This document shows, in pieces, positions 51,164 through 59,343 of a stretch of DNA of 64,000 bases. The DNA comes from Anaerolineaceae bacterium (GTDB taxonomy: Bacteria > Chloroflexota > Anaerolineae > Aggregatilineales > Phototrophicaceae): positions 1 through 64,000 of the forward strand of contig PABP01000034.1 of assembly GCA_002699585.1 (NCBI GenBank), given 5' to 3'. Position numbers and translations under genes: made by a program. Numbering within the stretch: the first letter of the stretch is position 1; each line of letters begins with the position of its first letter. Under the pieces are notes generated by a model, which worked only from the letters and a program-made list of their open reading frames with translations, had not been told where the DNA came from and made no database searches.

Positions 51164-52147
51164 ATGGAGATTTCAATCACGGTTGAAGCAGAGAACGGAC
51201 TCACTTGGGACAAGTGGAAACGTTTTGTCCAAGAGGTTGAAGAACTCGGTTATGCGGGTCTGTATCGTTCCGATCATTTCCCAAATGAACAGCCTTCTAT
51301 AGAGCTGGTGACATCGTTAACCTATTTGGCGCAGAACACAGAATATATTCACTTCAGCCCCCTGGTTACCCCACTGTCATTTCGGCATCCCGCTATGCTG
51401 GCGCGTCAAGTCGCTGCGATAGATGATCTCAGCAATGGCCGGATGGTCTTGGGACTAGGAGCAGGTTGGGTTCCCGATGAACATGAGCGTTGGGGGTACT
51501 CGCTAGGCGACAAAAAGGTACGTCTAGACCGATTCGAGGAGGGCTTGGAAGTTATTACGCAACTTCTGCGGAGCGATGAACCTGTGACATTTGAAGGACA
51601 GTACTTCCAGCTGAAAGATGCGCTCTTGTTGCCACGTCCGCAACGTTCGGGTGGCCCTCCGATTTTAATTGGTGGTAATGGTAAGAAGCGCACCTTGCCT
51701 CTAGTTGCACGCTTTGCTGATATTCACAACACGTTCCACCAAACGCCAGAGTCAATAAAGTTGTATTCAACGTATCTGGATGAGCTCTTGTTGACGCAAG
51801 GCCGCCAGCCACAGGATGTCAAACGCACCGTGATGCTGCTGGTCTACTGTGGCCGCGACGAATCCGAACTCAAGGCACGGGCACGATTTGCATATCAGGC
51901 GTGGGCCCCTGACATGGTTGATGAGCCTTTCGAGCAACTTATTGAAACTGTCGAATCCAGAATGGGTGATTTCTTGGCGACAATCGGCGCTACGTTCTGC
52001 CCAGTCGTTGGTACTCCTGAGCAAGTTGTAGAAAAGCTCAAAGCTTATGCAGACGTGGGTATCGACGAAGTGATTTTTCAGTGGTTTGATTTGGACGACT
52101 TTGAGGGTTTGCACAAATATGCTGAATATATTTTGCCGAATGTGTGA
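51164..52147 (+). CDS. LLM-class (F420-type) flavin oxidoreductase
   Basis: A 327-residue luciferase-like monooxygenase fold protein. Motifs include ELGYAGLYRSDHF near residue 28, VTPLSFRHPAMLARQVAAID, LSNGRMVLGLGAGWVPDEHE, and RPQRSGGPPILIGGNGKKRT, all conserved in the LLM/F420 family. The RMVLGLGAGWV segment forms the coenzyme pocket. Members use F420 or FMN; the cofactor cannot be fixed here and no F420-synthesis genes are nearby. Single gene, no operon partner. Confidence 0.85.
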   Translation: MEISITVEAENGLTWDKWKRFVQEVEELGYAGLYRSDHFPNEQPSIELVTSLTYLAQNTEYIHFSPLVTPLSFRHPAMLARQVAAIDDLSNGRMVLGLGAGWVPDEHERWGYSLGDKKVRLDRFEEGLEVITQLLRSDEPVTFEGQYFQLKDALLLPRPQRSGGPPILIGGNGKKRTLPLVARFADIHNTFHQTPESIKLYSTYLDELLLTQGRQPQDVKRTVMLLVYCGRDESELKARARFAYQAWAPDMVDEPFEQLIETVESRMGDFLATIGATFCPVVGTPEQVVEKLKAYADVGIDEVIFQWFDLDDFEGLHKYAEYILPNV

Positions 52148-52153
52148 TTTTAT

Positions 52154-52987
52154 CTACTGATCTGGTTGAAAGCGGGCCATCAATCCTTTGGTTTGCTCAA
52201 CAATCGCTGTGTGTAGTGACTCTCGATTTCTGCTGCTTGTAACCGCTTGACCGAATTGCAGGGTGGGGTGGGCATCCCGGTAGCGCTGGAACATGAACTG
52301 CAATGTCGCCGCGACCCAATCACGGGCGACGGGCTTGTTATAGCGCCGCGCGACCCATGTTTCCCGTGCCCGTTTGGAAATCACGCCGCCGATAGACGCC
52401 GGAACGATAACGGCTTGCGGGACTTGCCGTGCCAGTAATGCCACACTCTTTGACCAATTATCTGTAAAATCCTGCGCCGATGCGCTGTATAGCAGCGGGT
52501 CGGGTTCAATTTCGCCAGCCGGGAAAGTGACCAGCGTGCCGCCTGCCTGTAAATGGGCAATGGCTTGGCGCAGCGTCGCCACATGTTGGCCGCGTTCCTC
52601 AGATACGAAGATGATGTGCTGGCGAATGTTGGGCAGCACATCGAGTAAATTGCGGGTGCGGGCGATGACCTTGACGTTCGCTTGCGGCAGATTGGCGAAG
52701 ACGGCCATGGCGTCCATCACGCCGGGATGGTTACAGGTGACGATCAAGGGGCCTTGGTGGGGGAGGTTGTCCGCGCCGTTGACAGTCAGGCCGCTGCACA
52801 ATTGCTCGATGATCCACTGTGAGGGCCTTTGCAGGTCTTCAACCGCCAGGTCATGGAAGGTGATGACATCCCCGGCGAAGCGCCGTGCCATCGGCAGCAG
52901 CAAGCGTCGGAGGGGACGCTGACCGTAACGCAGGCGGAATGCTTCCGCGAACATATTGGCGCTCATCTGGGTGAGTGAAGCCTGCAT
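52154..52987 (-). CDS. PlsC-like phospholipid acyltransferase
   Basis: A 277-residue protein from the ATG at 52987, with AAGG about 7 nt upstream. A longer in-frame start at 53089 lacks a good site and adds an unsupported N-terminus. The catalytic HX4D motif appears as LIVTCNHPGVMDAM, and the later VSEERGQHVATLRQ and LVTFPAGEIEPDP match the substrate-binding blocks of glycerol-3-phosphate acyltransferases. It probably acylates a lysophospholipid or related lipid at the inner membrane. The stop lies close to the convergent LLM gene. Confidence 0.7.
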   Translation of the reverse strand: MQASLTQMSANMFAEAFRLRYGQRPLRRLLLPMARRFAGDVITFHDLAVEDLQRPSQWIIEQLCSGLTVNGADNLPHQGPLIVTCNHPGVMDAMAVFANLPQANVKVIARTRNLLDVLPNIRQHIIFVSEERGQHVATLRQAIAHLQAGGTLVTFPAGEIEPDPLLYSASAQDFTDNWSKSVALLARQVPQAVIVPASIGGVISKRARETWVARRYNKPVARDWVAATLQFMFQRYRDAHPTLQFGQAVTSSRNRESLHTAIVEQTKGLMARFQPDQ

Positions 52988-53251
52988 ATGGGGCCTTGTA
53001 GTTGGAAAAGCCGTGCCGATCACGGGGCGTTCAAGGGTCACTTTGGGCGCTCGGATTGCTCTGTTGGCGGTATTTTTGCAGTACATCATATTTGGATGAG
53101 CACTGCCTGAGCAGAATACTTGCGTAATATATGTAAAAAATTTGGCGAATTTGTCGTCAAGGTTTACAATCGTTTGTTATTCCGCTGACGAATATAATCC
53201 CTACCAGCGGAAGCAATTTGTTTATTTTGACCAGTTTTGAGGAGAGAAGTG

Positions 53252-54892
53252 ATGAGACAACCTTCACGTCTATTCACCATTTTGGCACTATTTGCCATTA
53301 TGGTGGGCATGATGTCATCGGTTAGTGCGCAGAACGATTACACAATGTATGCCGCGGAAAGCTGCGACTACGGTGGTGAAATCCAGTCTATCGAAGCGGT
53401 CGATGACCTGACCGTCAAGTTTACACTCTGCTATCCCGATCCGGCATTCCCGTCGAAGGTCGCCTTCTCCGCATTGGGTATCTACCCATCGGAATACCTG
53501 GAATCGACTGGTGGCGGTGGTGTGGAACTGTTCCAGAACCCGGTTGGTACCGGCCCTTACATGCTGGAAAACTGGGACCTGGGCAACGAAATCGTCATGA
53601 CCCGCAACGACAGCTACTGGGGTGACCCGGCTGGCGAACAGACCCTTATCTTCCGTTGGAACAGCGAAGCAGCCGCCCGTCTGGTGGAACTGCAAGCTGG
53701 CACCATCGATGGTATGGATAACGTTGGCCCTGGTGACTTCGAAGTCGTCGAGATGGACCCCAACCTGGCCCTGTACGAACGCCCCGGCACCAACATCTTC
53801 TACTTCGGCATCAACAACTTCTTTGAGCCGTTCAACGATGTTCGCGTCCGTCAGGCGATTTCTTACGGCATCGACAAGAGCCGTGTCGTAGATAACTTCT
53901 ACCCGGCTGGCTCGATTGTCGCTAGCCAGTTCATGCCGCCGAGCATCTTCGGTTATACGGAAGAAGTCGAACCCTTCCCGTATGATCCCGATATGGCGCG
54001 CAGCCTGCTGGAAGAAGCCGCTGCTGATCTCGGCTTTGAACTGCCGATTGAAACCAGCATCAGCTACCGCGATGTCGTCCGCAGCTACCTGCCGCAGCCC
54101 GGCGTTGTCGCCCAGGACCTGCAGGCCCAGCTCGCAGAAATCGGCATCAATGCAGAAATCAACGTCATGGAATCCGGCGCTTTCTTGGATGCGTCTGATG
54201 CTGGCGAACTCGAACTCTATCTGCTCGGATGGGGTGCTGACTACCCGGATGCCACCAACTTCCTGGATTTCCACTTCGGTGGTGGCTCCAGCGATCAGTT
54301 TGGCGACAAATATCCTGAAATCGTTGATGCGCTGTCACGTGCGGCCCAGTTGGCCGACCCGGAAGCCCGTTACCCGATCTACGTTGAAGCAAACGAACTG
54401 ATCCGCGATCTGGTCCCGATGGTTCCGATTGCGCATGGTGGTAGCGCGGTTGCCTTCCGTGCCGCTATCGAAGGTGCTCACAGCAGCCCGCTCGGCAACG
54501 AAAACATGTCCGTGATGTCCGACCCGGATGATGATGCTCTGGTTTGGATGCAGAACGGTGAGCCGGCTGGCCTGTACTGTGCTGATGAAACCGACGGCGA
54601 AGCCCTGCGCGTCTGCGAACAGATCAACGAAGCGCTGCTGGCCTACGAAGTGGCTGGTACCGCCGTTGTTCCGTCCCTGGCGACCGAATGGGAAGCCAGC
54701 GAAGACCTGACAGAGTGGACCTTCACCCTGCGCGAAGGCGTCACCTTCCATGATGGTTCCGCATTCGATGCTGCCGATGTGATTGCTTCCTACGCTGTAC
54801 AGTGGGACGCTGCCAACCCGCTCCATGTGGGCCGTGACGGCAACTTCACCTACTTCCAGGCCTTCTTTGGCGCTTTCTTGAACAACGAGTAG
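53252..54892 (+). CDS. SBP family 5 binding protein with circularly permuted order
   Basis: 546 residues from the ATG at 53252 (GAGGAGAG about 6 nt upstream), with a signal peptide (MRQPSRLFTI, hydrophobic core, VSA-QND). The mature protein starts IQSIEAVDDLTVKFTLC and runs NPVGTGPYMLENW, DVRVRQAISYGIDKSRVVDN and AQDLQAQLAEIGI, motifs that normally lie in the middle and C-terminal parts of OppA/DppA. At the C-terminus (about 430-546), EPAGLYCADETDGEALRVCE, VVPSLATEWEASEDLTEWTF and LREGVTFHDGSAFDAADVIA form the part that normally comes first. Every segment is present once, in a rotated order. A terminator then two permeases follow. Confidence 0.8.
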   Translation: MRQPSRLFTILALFAIMVGMMSSVSAQNDYTMYAAESCDYGGEIQSIEAVDDLTVKFTLCYPDPAFPSKVAFSALGIYPSEYLESTGGGGVELFQNPVGTGPYMLENWDLGNEIVMTRNDSYWGDPAGEQTLIFRWNSEAAARLVELQAGTIDGMDNVGPGDFEVVEMDPNLALYERPGTNIFYFGINNFFEPFNDVRVRQAISYGIDKSRVVDNFYPAGSIVASQFMPPSIFGYTEEVEPFPYDPDMARSLLEEAAADLGFELPIETSISYRDVVRSYLPQPGVVAQDLQAQLAEIGINAEINVMESGAFLDASDAGELELYLLGWGADYPDATNFLDFHFGGGSSDQFGDKYPEIVDALSRAAQLADPEARYPIYVEANELIRDLVPMVPIAHGGSAVAFRAAIEGAHSSPLGNENMSVMSDPDDDALVWMQNGEPAGLYCADETDGEALRVCEQINEALLAYEVAGTAVVPSLATEWEASEDLTEWTFTLREGVTFHDGSAFDAADVIASYAVQWDAANPLHVGRDGNFTYFQAFFGAFLNNE

Positions 54893-54916
54893 GTCGTTTA
54901 TCCGTCTTAACACCCA

Positions 54917-54948
54917 GACTGCCGCGCCTTGTGCGCGGCGGTCTTTTA
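54917..54948 (+). terminator. Rho-independent terminator between SBP and permease genes
   Basis: GACTGCCGCGC and GCGCGGCGGTC pair (one G-T) with a 5-nt loop, followed by TTTT. Being between the binding protein and permeases, it probably keeps the binding protein in excess over the permeases. Confidence 0.75.
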
Positions 54949-55098
54949 TCCCCACCTGTGCGATTGATGCGCTGGCAACTGTCATCACGAAAATGGCATA
55001 ACCCTATGTTAGGGTGGGGTAGTTGGCGACAATGCATCGCCGCCTTGTATCGGTTGATGTCTTTTCTATGATGACTGATCTATTGAGAAAGACCCCAC

Positions 55099-56178
55099 AT
55101 GCTGCGCTTTCTTCTTAAACGCTTCTTGCTCGTTATTCCTGTATTGTTCGGCATCCTGCTGGTGACATTTTTCCTGGCGCGGGCCATCCCTGGCGATCCA
55201 TGTCGGGCAGTACTGGGCGAACGAGCCACTGACGAAGTCTGTGACGCTTACTTCGAGCGGCAGGGGCTAAATGAACCCGTTCCGGTGCAATTCGCTGTCT
55301 ATACGCGCAATATCTTGCTCCACGGCGATCTGGGTACCTCGTTGCGCTTCCAGCGGCCCGTCACGGAATTGCTGGCGGAGCGCCTACCCGTCACGATGGA
55401 ATTGACCTTACTGGCTATTATTTTTGCAGCGGTGGTCGGTGTGCCCTTGGGCATCATCTCGGCCTATCGCCACAACTCCGCGATTGATGTTGGTACCATG
55501 ATTGGGGCTAATATCGGCGTGTCGATGCCCGTCTTCTGGTTGGGCTTGATGCTCTCCTACATATTCGGCGTGGCCCTGCGCGACACTATGTTTGCGCTGC
55601 CGCCATCGGGTCGCTTAACGCCCGGTGCCAACCCCGACCCGTTCTATATGGTCTGGGGCATGTTGGAAGACCCCGATATGGCCAGCAGTTTGCTGGTGTT
55701 CATCTCACGTCTGAATATCGTCAATGCGATTTTGACAGGTAACTGGGAATTATTGGGCGACAGTCTGCGCCATCTGATTTTGCCAGCTATTGCCGTGGGT
55801 ACCATTCCGCTGGCGATTATCGCCCGTATGACGCGCAGCAGCCTGCTGGAAGTGCTTGGACAGGACTTCATTCGTACGGCTCGTGCTAAAGGCGTCCGAG
55901 AGCGAACCGTTGTGCTGCGACACGGTGTCAGTAATGCGCTGCTGCCTGTTGTGACGATCATTGGCCTGAATTTTGGCTTCCTCATCAGTGGTGCCGTGCT
56001 GACTGAAACCATTTTCGGCTTTACAGGCATCGGCAAGACGCTGTTCGATGGCATTACTGCGCGTGACTATACGCTGGTCCAGGGCGTGACGCTCTCGACC
56101 GCGGTCGCTTTTGTTTTCATCAACCTGTTTGTTGATCTCTTGTATGGCTATCTCGATCCGCGCATCCGGTTGAGCTAG
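55099..56178 (+). CDS. dppB: ABC peptide-type permease, DppB/OppB subunit
   Basis: A 359-residue inner-membrane permease. It has the N-terminal MLRFLLKRFLLVIPVLFGIL of DppB-type subunits, a periplasmic loop holding ERQGLNEPVPVQFAVY, and the EAA loop near RTARAKGVRERTVVLRHGV that couples to the ATPases. The remaining helices follow the DppB pattern. Length is normal. The DppC partner follows after 44 bp; no DppD or DppF ATPase is in the window. Confidence 0.88.
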   Translation: MLRFLLKRFLLVIPVLFGILLVTFFLARAIPGDPCRAVLGERATDEVCDAYFERQGLNEPVPVQFAVYTRNILLHGDLGTSLRFQRPVTELLAERLPVTMELTLLAIIFAAVVGVPLGIISAYRHNSAIDVGTMIGANIGVSMPVFWLGLMLSYIFGVALRDTMFALPPSGRLTPGANPDPFYMVWGMLEDPDMASSLLVFISRLNIVNAILTGNWELLGDSLRHLILPAIAVGTIPLAIIARMTRSSLLEVLGQDFIRTARAKGVRERTVVLRHGVSNALLPVVTIIGLNFGFLISGAVLTETIFGFTGIGKTLFDGITARDYTLVQGVTLSTAVAFVFINLFVDLLYGYLDPRIRLS

Positions 56179-56222
56179 ACCCATCTCGCAAAACATGATT
56201 CCGAAAGAAAGTTTGGTTCTAC

Positions 56223-57182
56223 GTGGCGAATAATACGACTCTCCAACCTGAAAAGCCGAAAGAAACCGCCGTCCTCGAAACGAATGAACGGTCGGATAAC
56301 CCGTGGTTAGAGGCATGGCGTAACTTGATGCGCAATCGGTCGGCCAGGGCAGGACTGATCATTATTGGCTTTCTGGTCTTTGTACTCATCTTCGCCCCGG
56401 TGATTGCGACCCACGATCCGCTGCTCTCCATGATCGGTATCGATGGCGAAGTGCCGCCGCTGCCGCGTAAAGCGCCGTGTATTCCGCTGTTTGGCTGCGA
56501 AGAGCCGATGCACATTCTCGGCCTGGATTTGAACGCGCGCGATCTGTTCAGCCGGGTGGTATGGGGTACGCGCCAATCGCTGCCCGTGGGCTTTATTGCC
56601 GTATCGATTTCAATTTCTGTGGGCACCTTCCTGGGGTTGGTTGCGGGGTATGCTGGTGGCTGGTTGGATAACCTCATCATGCGCATTATGGATGTCGTGC
56701 TGGCGTTCCCGGCGCTGCTGCTGGCGATTGCGATTGTCACGATCCTGGGGCCGGGGTTGATTAATGCCCTCATCGCCATTTCGATTGTGGCGATACCCTC
56801 GTATGCGCGGATTGCTCGCGCCAGTACGATTTCGCTCAAAGAGCAAGAGTATGTCACCGCCGAGCGCGCCCTGGGGGCTACACCTGGCCGCATCTTATTC
56901 ACCCAGATTTTGCCCAACGCCCTGACACCGTTGATTGTTCAGGGGACGCTCGGTGTCGGTACAGCGGTGCTGGATGCTGCGGCGCTGTCGTTCCTGGGCC
57001 TGGGCGCACAGCCGCCTACGCCGGAATGGGGCCAGATTTTGAGCGAATCGCGTAATTATGTGTTCACCTCGCCGCATATGGTATTTTTCCCCGGTTTCGC
57101 GATTATGCTGACCGTGCTGGGCTTTAACCTGCTCGGTGATGGCATGCGCGACGCCCTCGACCCGCGTTTGAATCGAAATTGA
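56223..57182 (+). CDS. dppC: ABC peptide-type permease, DppC/OppC subunit
   Basis: A 319-residue inner-membrane permease starting at GTG 56223. It has the N-terminal NLMRNRSARAGLIIIGFLVF and the long periplasmic loop of DppC subunits, GLDLNARDLFSRVVWGTRQS, and an EAA loop near ERALGATPGRILFTQILPN. The C-terminal LNLLGDGMRDALDPRLNR-type ending is usual. It would form the channel with DppB for peptides or similar solutes brought by the preceding binding protein. Confidence 0.88.
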   Translation: MANNTTLQPEKPKETAVLETNERSDNPWLEAWRNLMRNRSARAGLIIIGFLVFVLIFAPVIATHDPLLSMIGIDGEVPPLPRKAPCIPLFGCEEPMHILGLDLNARDLFSRVVWGTRQSLPVGFIAVSISISVGTFLGLVAGYAGGWLDNLIMRIMDVVLAFPALLLAIAIVTILGPGLINALIAISIVAIPSYARIARASTISLKEQEYVTAERALGATPGRILFTQILPNALTPLIVQGTLGVGTAVLDAAALSFLGLGAQPPTPEWGQILSESRNYVFTSPHMVFFPGFAIMLTVLGFNLLGDGMRDALDPRLNRN

Positions 57183-57250
57183 TGCAAATTCGTATTGAAT
57201 GGTAAAGATTTAGCACTTTAGCCATTCGATTCAGGAAATGCATCGTTTCA

Positions 57251-57460
57251 ATGAAAAATCGAATAGTCCTGCTTGTATTTTTGCTGCTGGCTGTGCCGAT
57301 TGATGCTCAAGTGAGCGTCGAGGCGACGGATTGCGTCGGTGGTTATCTTGATAACTACCAGGCTGAATGCGGTTTTGTCATCTTGCCGGAAGACCGGGCT
57401 GAGCCAGATGGGGCAGTCGTGCGCATCGCTTGTGATAGGCGAGCACACCTAAGATCATAA
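57251..57460 (+). pseudogene. Truncated N-terminus of a TAP-like alpha/beta hydrolase
   Basis: 69 codons: a signal peptide (MKNRIVLLVFLLLAVPIDAQ), then ECGFVILPEDRAEPDGAVVR, which matches the CGTLTVPEDRxxPxGRxxxL segment that opens secreted tripeptidyl-aminopeptidase-like hydrolases. The catalytic domain is missing: the frame ends after ACDRRAHLRS. No continuation was seen in the following intergenic space, so this is a remnant, or a gene cut by a deletion. Confidence 0.5.
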
Positions 57461-57466
57461 CTAAAA

Positions 57467-57495
57467 ACAGCCCGCCTCTAAATGAGACGGGCTGC
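57467..57495 (-). terminator. Rho-independent terminator for the cold-shock gene
   Basis: On the minus strand AGCCCGTCTC and GAGGCGGGCT form a stem with a 4-nt loop followed by TTTTT. It lies 27 nt after the csp stop. Confidence 0.7.
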
Positions 57496-57521
57496 TCAAT
57501 TTCTTGCTTAATGAATCGTGA

Positions 57522-57737
57522 TTATTCCTGGATCACTGTCACGGCGCTGGCTTGCTTGCCCTTGCGGCCTTCGGTGATTTCAAACTCTACACGATCGCCT
57601 TCGTTCAGGCTACGGAACCCGCTACCCTGAATTTCCGAATAATGAACGAACAGGTCGCTGCCGCTTTCTTGGGTGATGAAACCATAGCCCTTGTCGGCAT
57701 TGAACCACTTGACAGTACCTTGAACACGATTAGACAT
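57522..57737 (-). CDS. cspA: Cold-shock domain protein
   Basis: A 71-residue single cold-shock domain. [20 protein letters not shown] has the RNP1 strand KGYGFI, and [10 protein letters not shown] the RNP2 strand. RNA/DNA-binding aromatic residues are present. It acts as an RNA chaperone in the cytoplasm. A long untranslated region follows upstream (see 57738-58247), which is common for cold-inducible csp genes. Confidence 0.95.
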   Translation of the reverse strand: MSNRVQGTVKWFNADKGYGFITQESGSDLFVHYSEIQGSGFRSLNEGDRVEFEITEGRKGKQASAVTVIQE

Positions 57738-58247
57738 TCTGTAACTCCTGTGTTAACAACGGGGTGTTGCGTATAGCCTGTCTTACTCTGATCTATCCCG
57801 TCTAACGCAGGAAGTTCATTTCGTACAATGTGATGTCTAACGCTCGATTGCATCACAAAATACACTAGAGCTGGTAGAACACACGATGGCCTTTGGATGC
57901 CTACCCACGACATCCATGTGGTGAGGTGTCATCACCTCATAACGAACCACATCGCATGACTACTTTAAGACAAATCGCAAGAAAATGCTATAGGCAAATG
58001 GTATTTATTGGCCCAAAACCCCCTGATTGGGCCTTATAAGTAGCCAGCACGGGTCAGAATCTGTATTAAGGCTTGTCGAAAATGGGCTAAAAACGTTGTG
58101 TAAACAGTTCGTTACATTTGTATATAAATGGACTCTGTTATCTATTTTAATTTTTCGTAAGGATGTGACATAATGGATTCTAATGAAGCTTAGTAATTAT
58201 TAGTAGCAAAATTAGTAAGGTTGTTGGTGTTCTAACTTAAAGGATTA
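57738..58247. other. 510-bp divergent intergenic region with a structured hairpin
   Basis: It lies between cspA (minus) and the TPR gene (plus). It includes an imperfect stem at 57916-57952: ATGTGGT...ACCACAT outer arms and GAGGTG...CACCTC inner arms around TCAT. No coding region was supported. The cspA promoter and long 5' leader, and the TPR promoter, must lie here. Confidence 0.5.
57916..57952. promoter_or_regulatory. Two-part hairpin upstream of cspA
   Basis: ATGTGGT and ACCACAT pair over 7 bp and GAGGTG and CACCTC over 6 bp, with a 4-nt loop and a one-sided 7-nt bulge. It lies about 180 nt before the cspA start; it could be part of the csp leader RNA, or a protein site in DNA. Confidence 0.4.
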
Positions 58248-59198
58248 ATGAAGATGTTCGTTAGTCATCCTGAACAAGCACGGGCCATTATTATGCTTGA
58301 ACTCATGAACAGCCGCGCCTTTGAGCGCATCCAGCGCGGCGACTTCAAATTTGAAAAAGACATGAAAGACCTCAAGCGACTTTACAAGCAGGCCAAAAAG
58401 CTTGAAGCACCCCAGAAGACCCGTACCAGTATTCTGAATAACATGGCTATTTTGAACGCGATGTCGGGCCGTGTGGAAGATGCCAAGCAGCAGTTTGCAA
58501 AAATCTACGAACGAGAAGCATCCCAAAATAACATCGATGGCATGGTGTTGATGCTGCTGAACCAGGCGGCGCTTTCCGGGTTGCAAGGCCACCATGAGGA
58601 TGAGGTTGCACTATACGATCAGGCGATCACGATTTACGAGGCCAGCCCGGAGCGCAAGGTGACGTTATATGGCAATCTCATCGGCAACAAGATGTTAGCG
58701 CTGGATGCTTTACAGCAGTATGAAGAGGTGCCAGTCTTGTTTGACCAGATTCGGTTACTGGCCGGGGAATGGATGACTGCCGACGAGGCCCACTACGAAA
58801 ACATGATGATCATGATCTATGATAGTTTGATTGAAGCGCTCACTCATCTCAAGCGCCTTGATGAAGCCCATATCTACTATGACATAGCTACTGACCTGGC
58901 CCATAAGCAGCGTAACCAGATGGGGCTGGCGACGCTGTATTTCACACGGGCGCATCTGGCCCTGGCAGAGTCGGACCCGGAGTTGGCCCGGACTTACTGG
59001 CAGCGGGCGATTGACAACGTTGGCTTTAAAGAGATTGAAATCCAGGCAGGGCGCATGTTCCTGTACGAAGCGCGCTATCTGCTGCGCCAAGATGATGTCG
59101 AAGAAGCCAGGGACTTCGTCAACCGGGCGCTGGCCATATTTAAGGCGCGCGGCATGGTGGAAGACATTCTGATGGCTCAACAACTGGTGAGCGCATAG
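58248..59198 (+). CDS. Cytoplasmic TPR-repeat protein
   Basis: A 316-residue, all-helical protein. Helices such as NNMAILNAMSGRVEDAKQQF and NQAALSGLQGHHEDEVALYD, with a 34-40-residue spacing, give a tetratricopeptide repeat array. The start is either 58248 or the ATG two codons later (58254), with AAAGGA in front. No other domain is present. TPR arrays bind partner proteins; the partner is not known. No operon neighbour is on the same strand. Confidence 0.7.
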   Translation: MKMFVSHPEQARAIIMLELMNSRAFERIQRGDFKFEKDMKDLKRLYKQAKKLEAPQKTRTSILNNMAILNAMSGRVEDAKQQFAKIYEREASQNNIDGMVLMLLNQAALSGLQGHHEDEVALYDQAITIYEASPERKVTLYGNLIGNKMLALDALQQYEEVPVLFDQIRLLAGEWMTADEAHYENMMIMIYDSLIEALTHLKRLDEAHIYYDIATDLAHKQRNQMGLATLYFTRAHLALAESDPELARTYWQRAIDNVGFKEIEIQAGRMFLYEARYLLRQDDVEEARDFVNRALAIFKARGMVEDILMAQQLVSA

Positions 59199-59254
59199 CG
59201 GGGATAATGTGATGTCATGATCCCTGAGAGGGATACCTAGCATAGCGTTCTTGA

Positions 59255-59282
59255 GTAGGGGCACAATATATTGTGCCCCTAC
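59255..59282. repeat. 28-bp perfect palindrome, second copy
   Basis: Identical to the copy at 4605-4632: GTAGGGGCACAATA then its reverse complement. It lies between the convergent TPR and xanthine-dehydrogenase genes, where it could also act as a transcription barrier. Confidence 0.9.
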
Positions 59283-59343
59283 AGTTTTTTGTGGCAAAAG
59301 TACTTTGTGTGGGAAGGTCCGATGATATGGACCAGAATACGAT

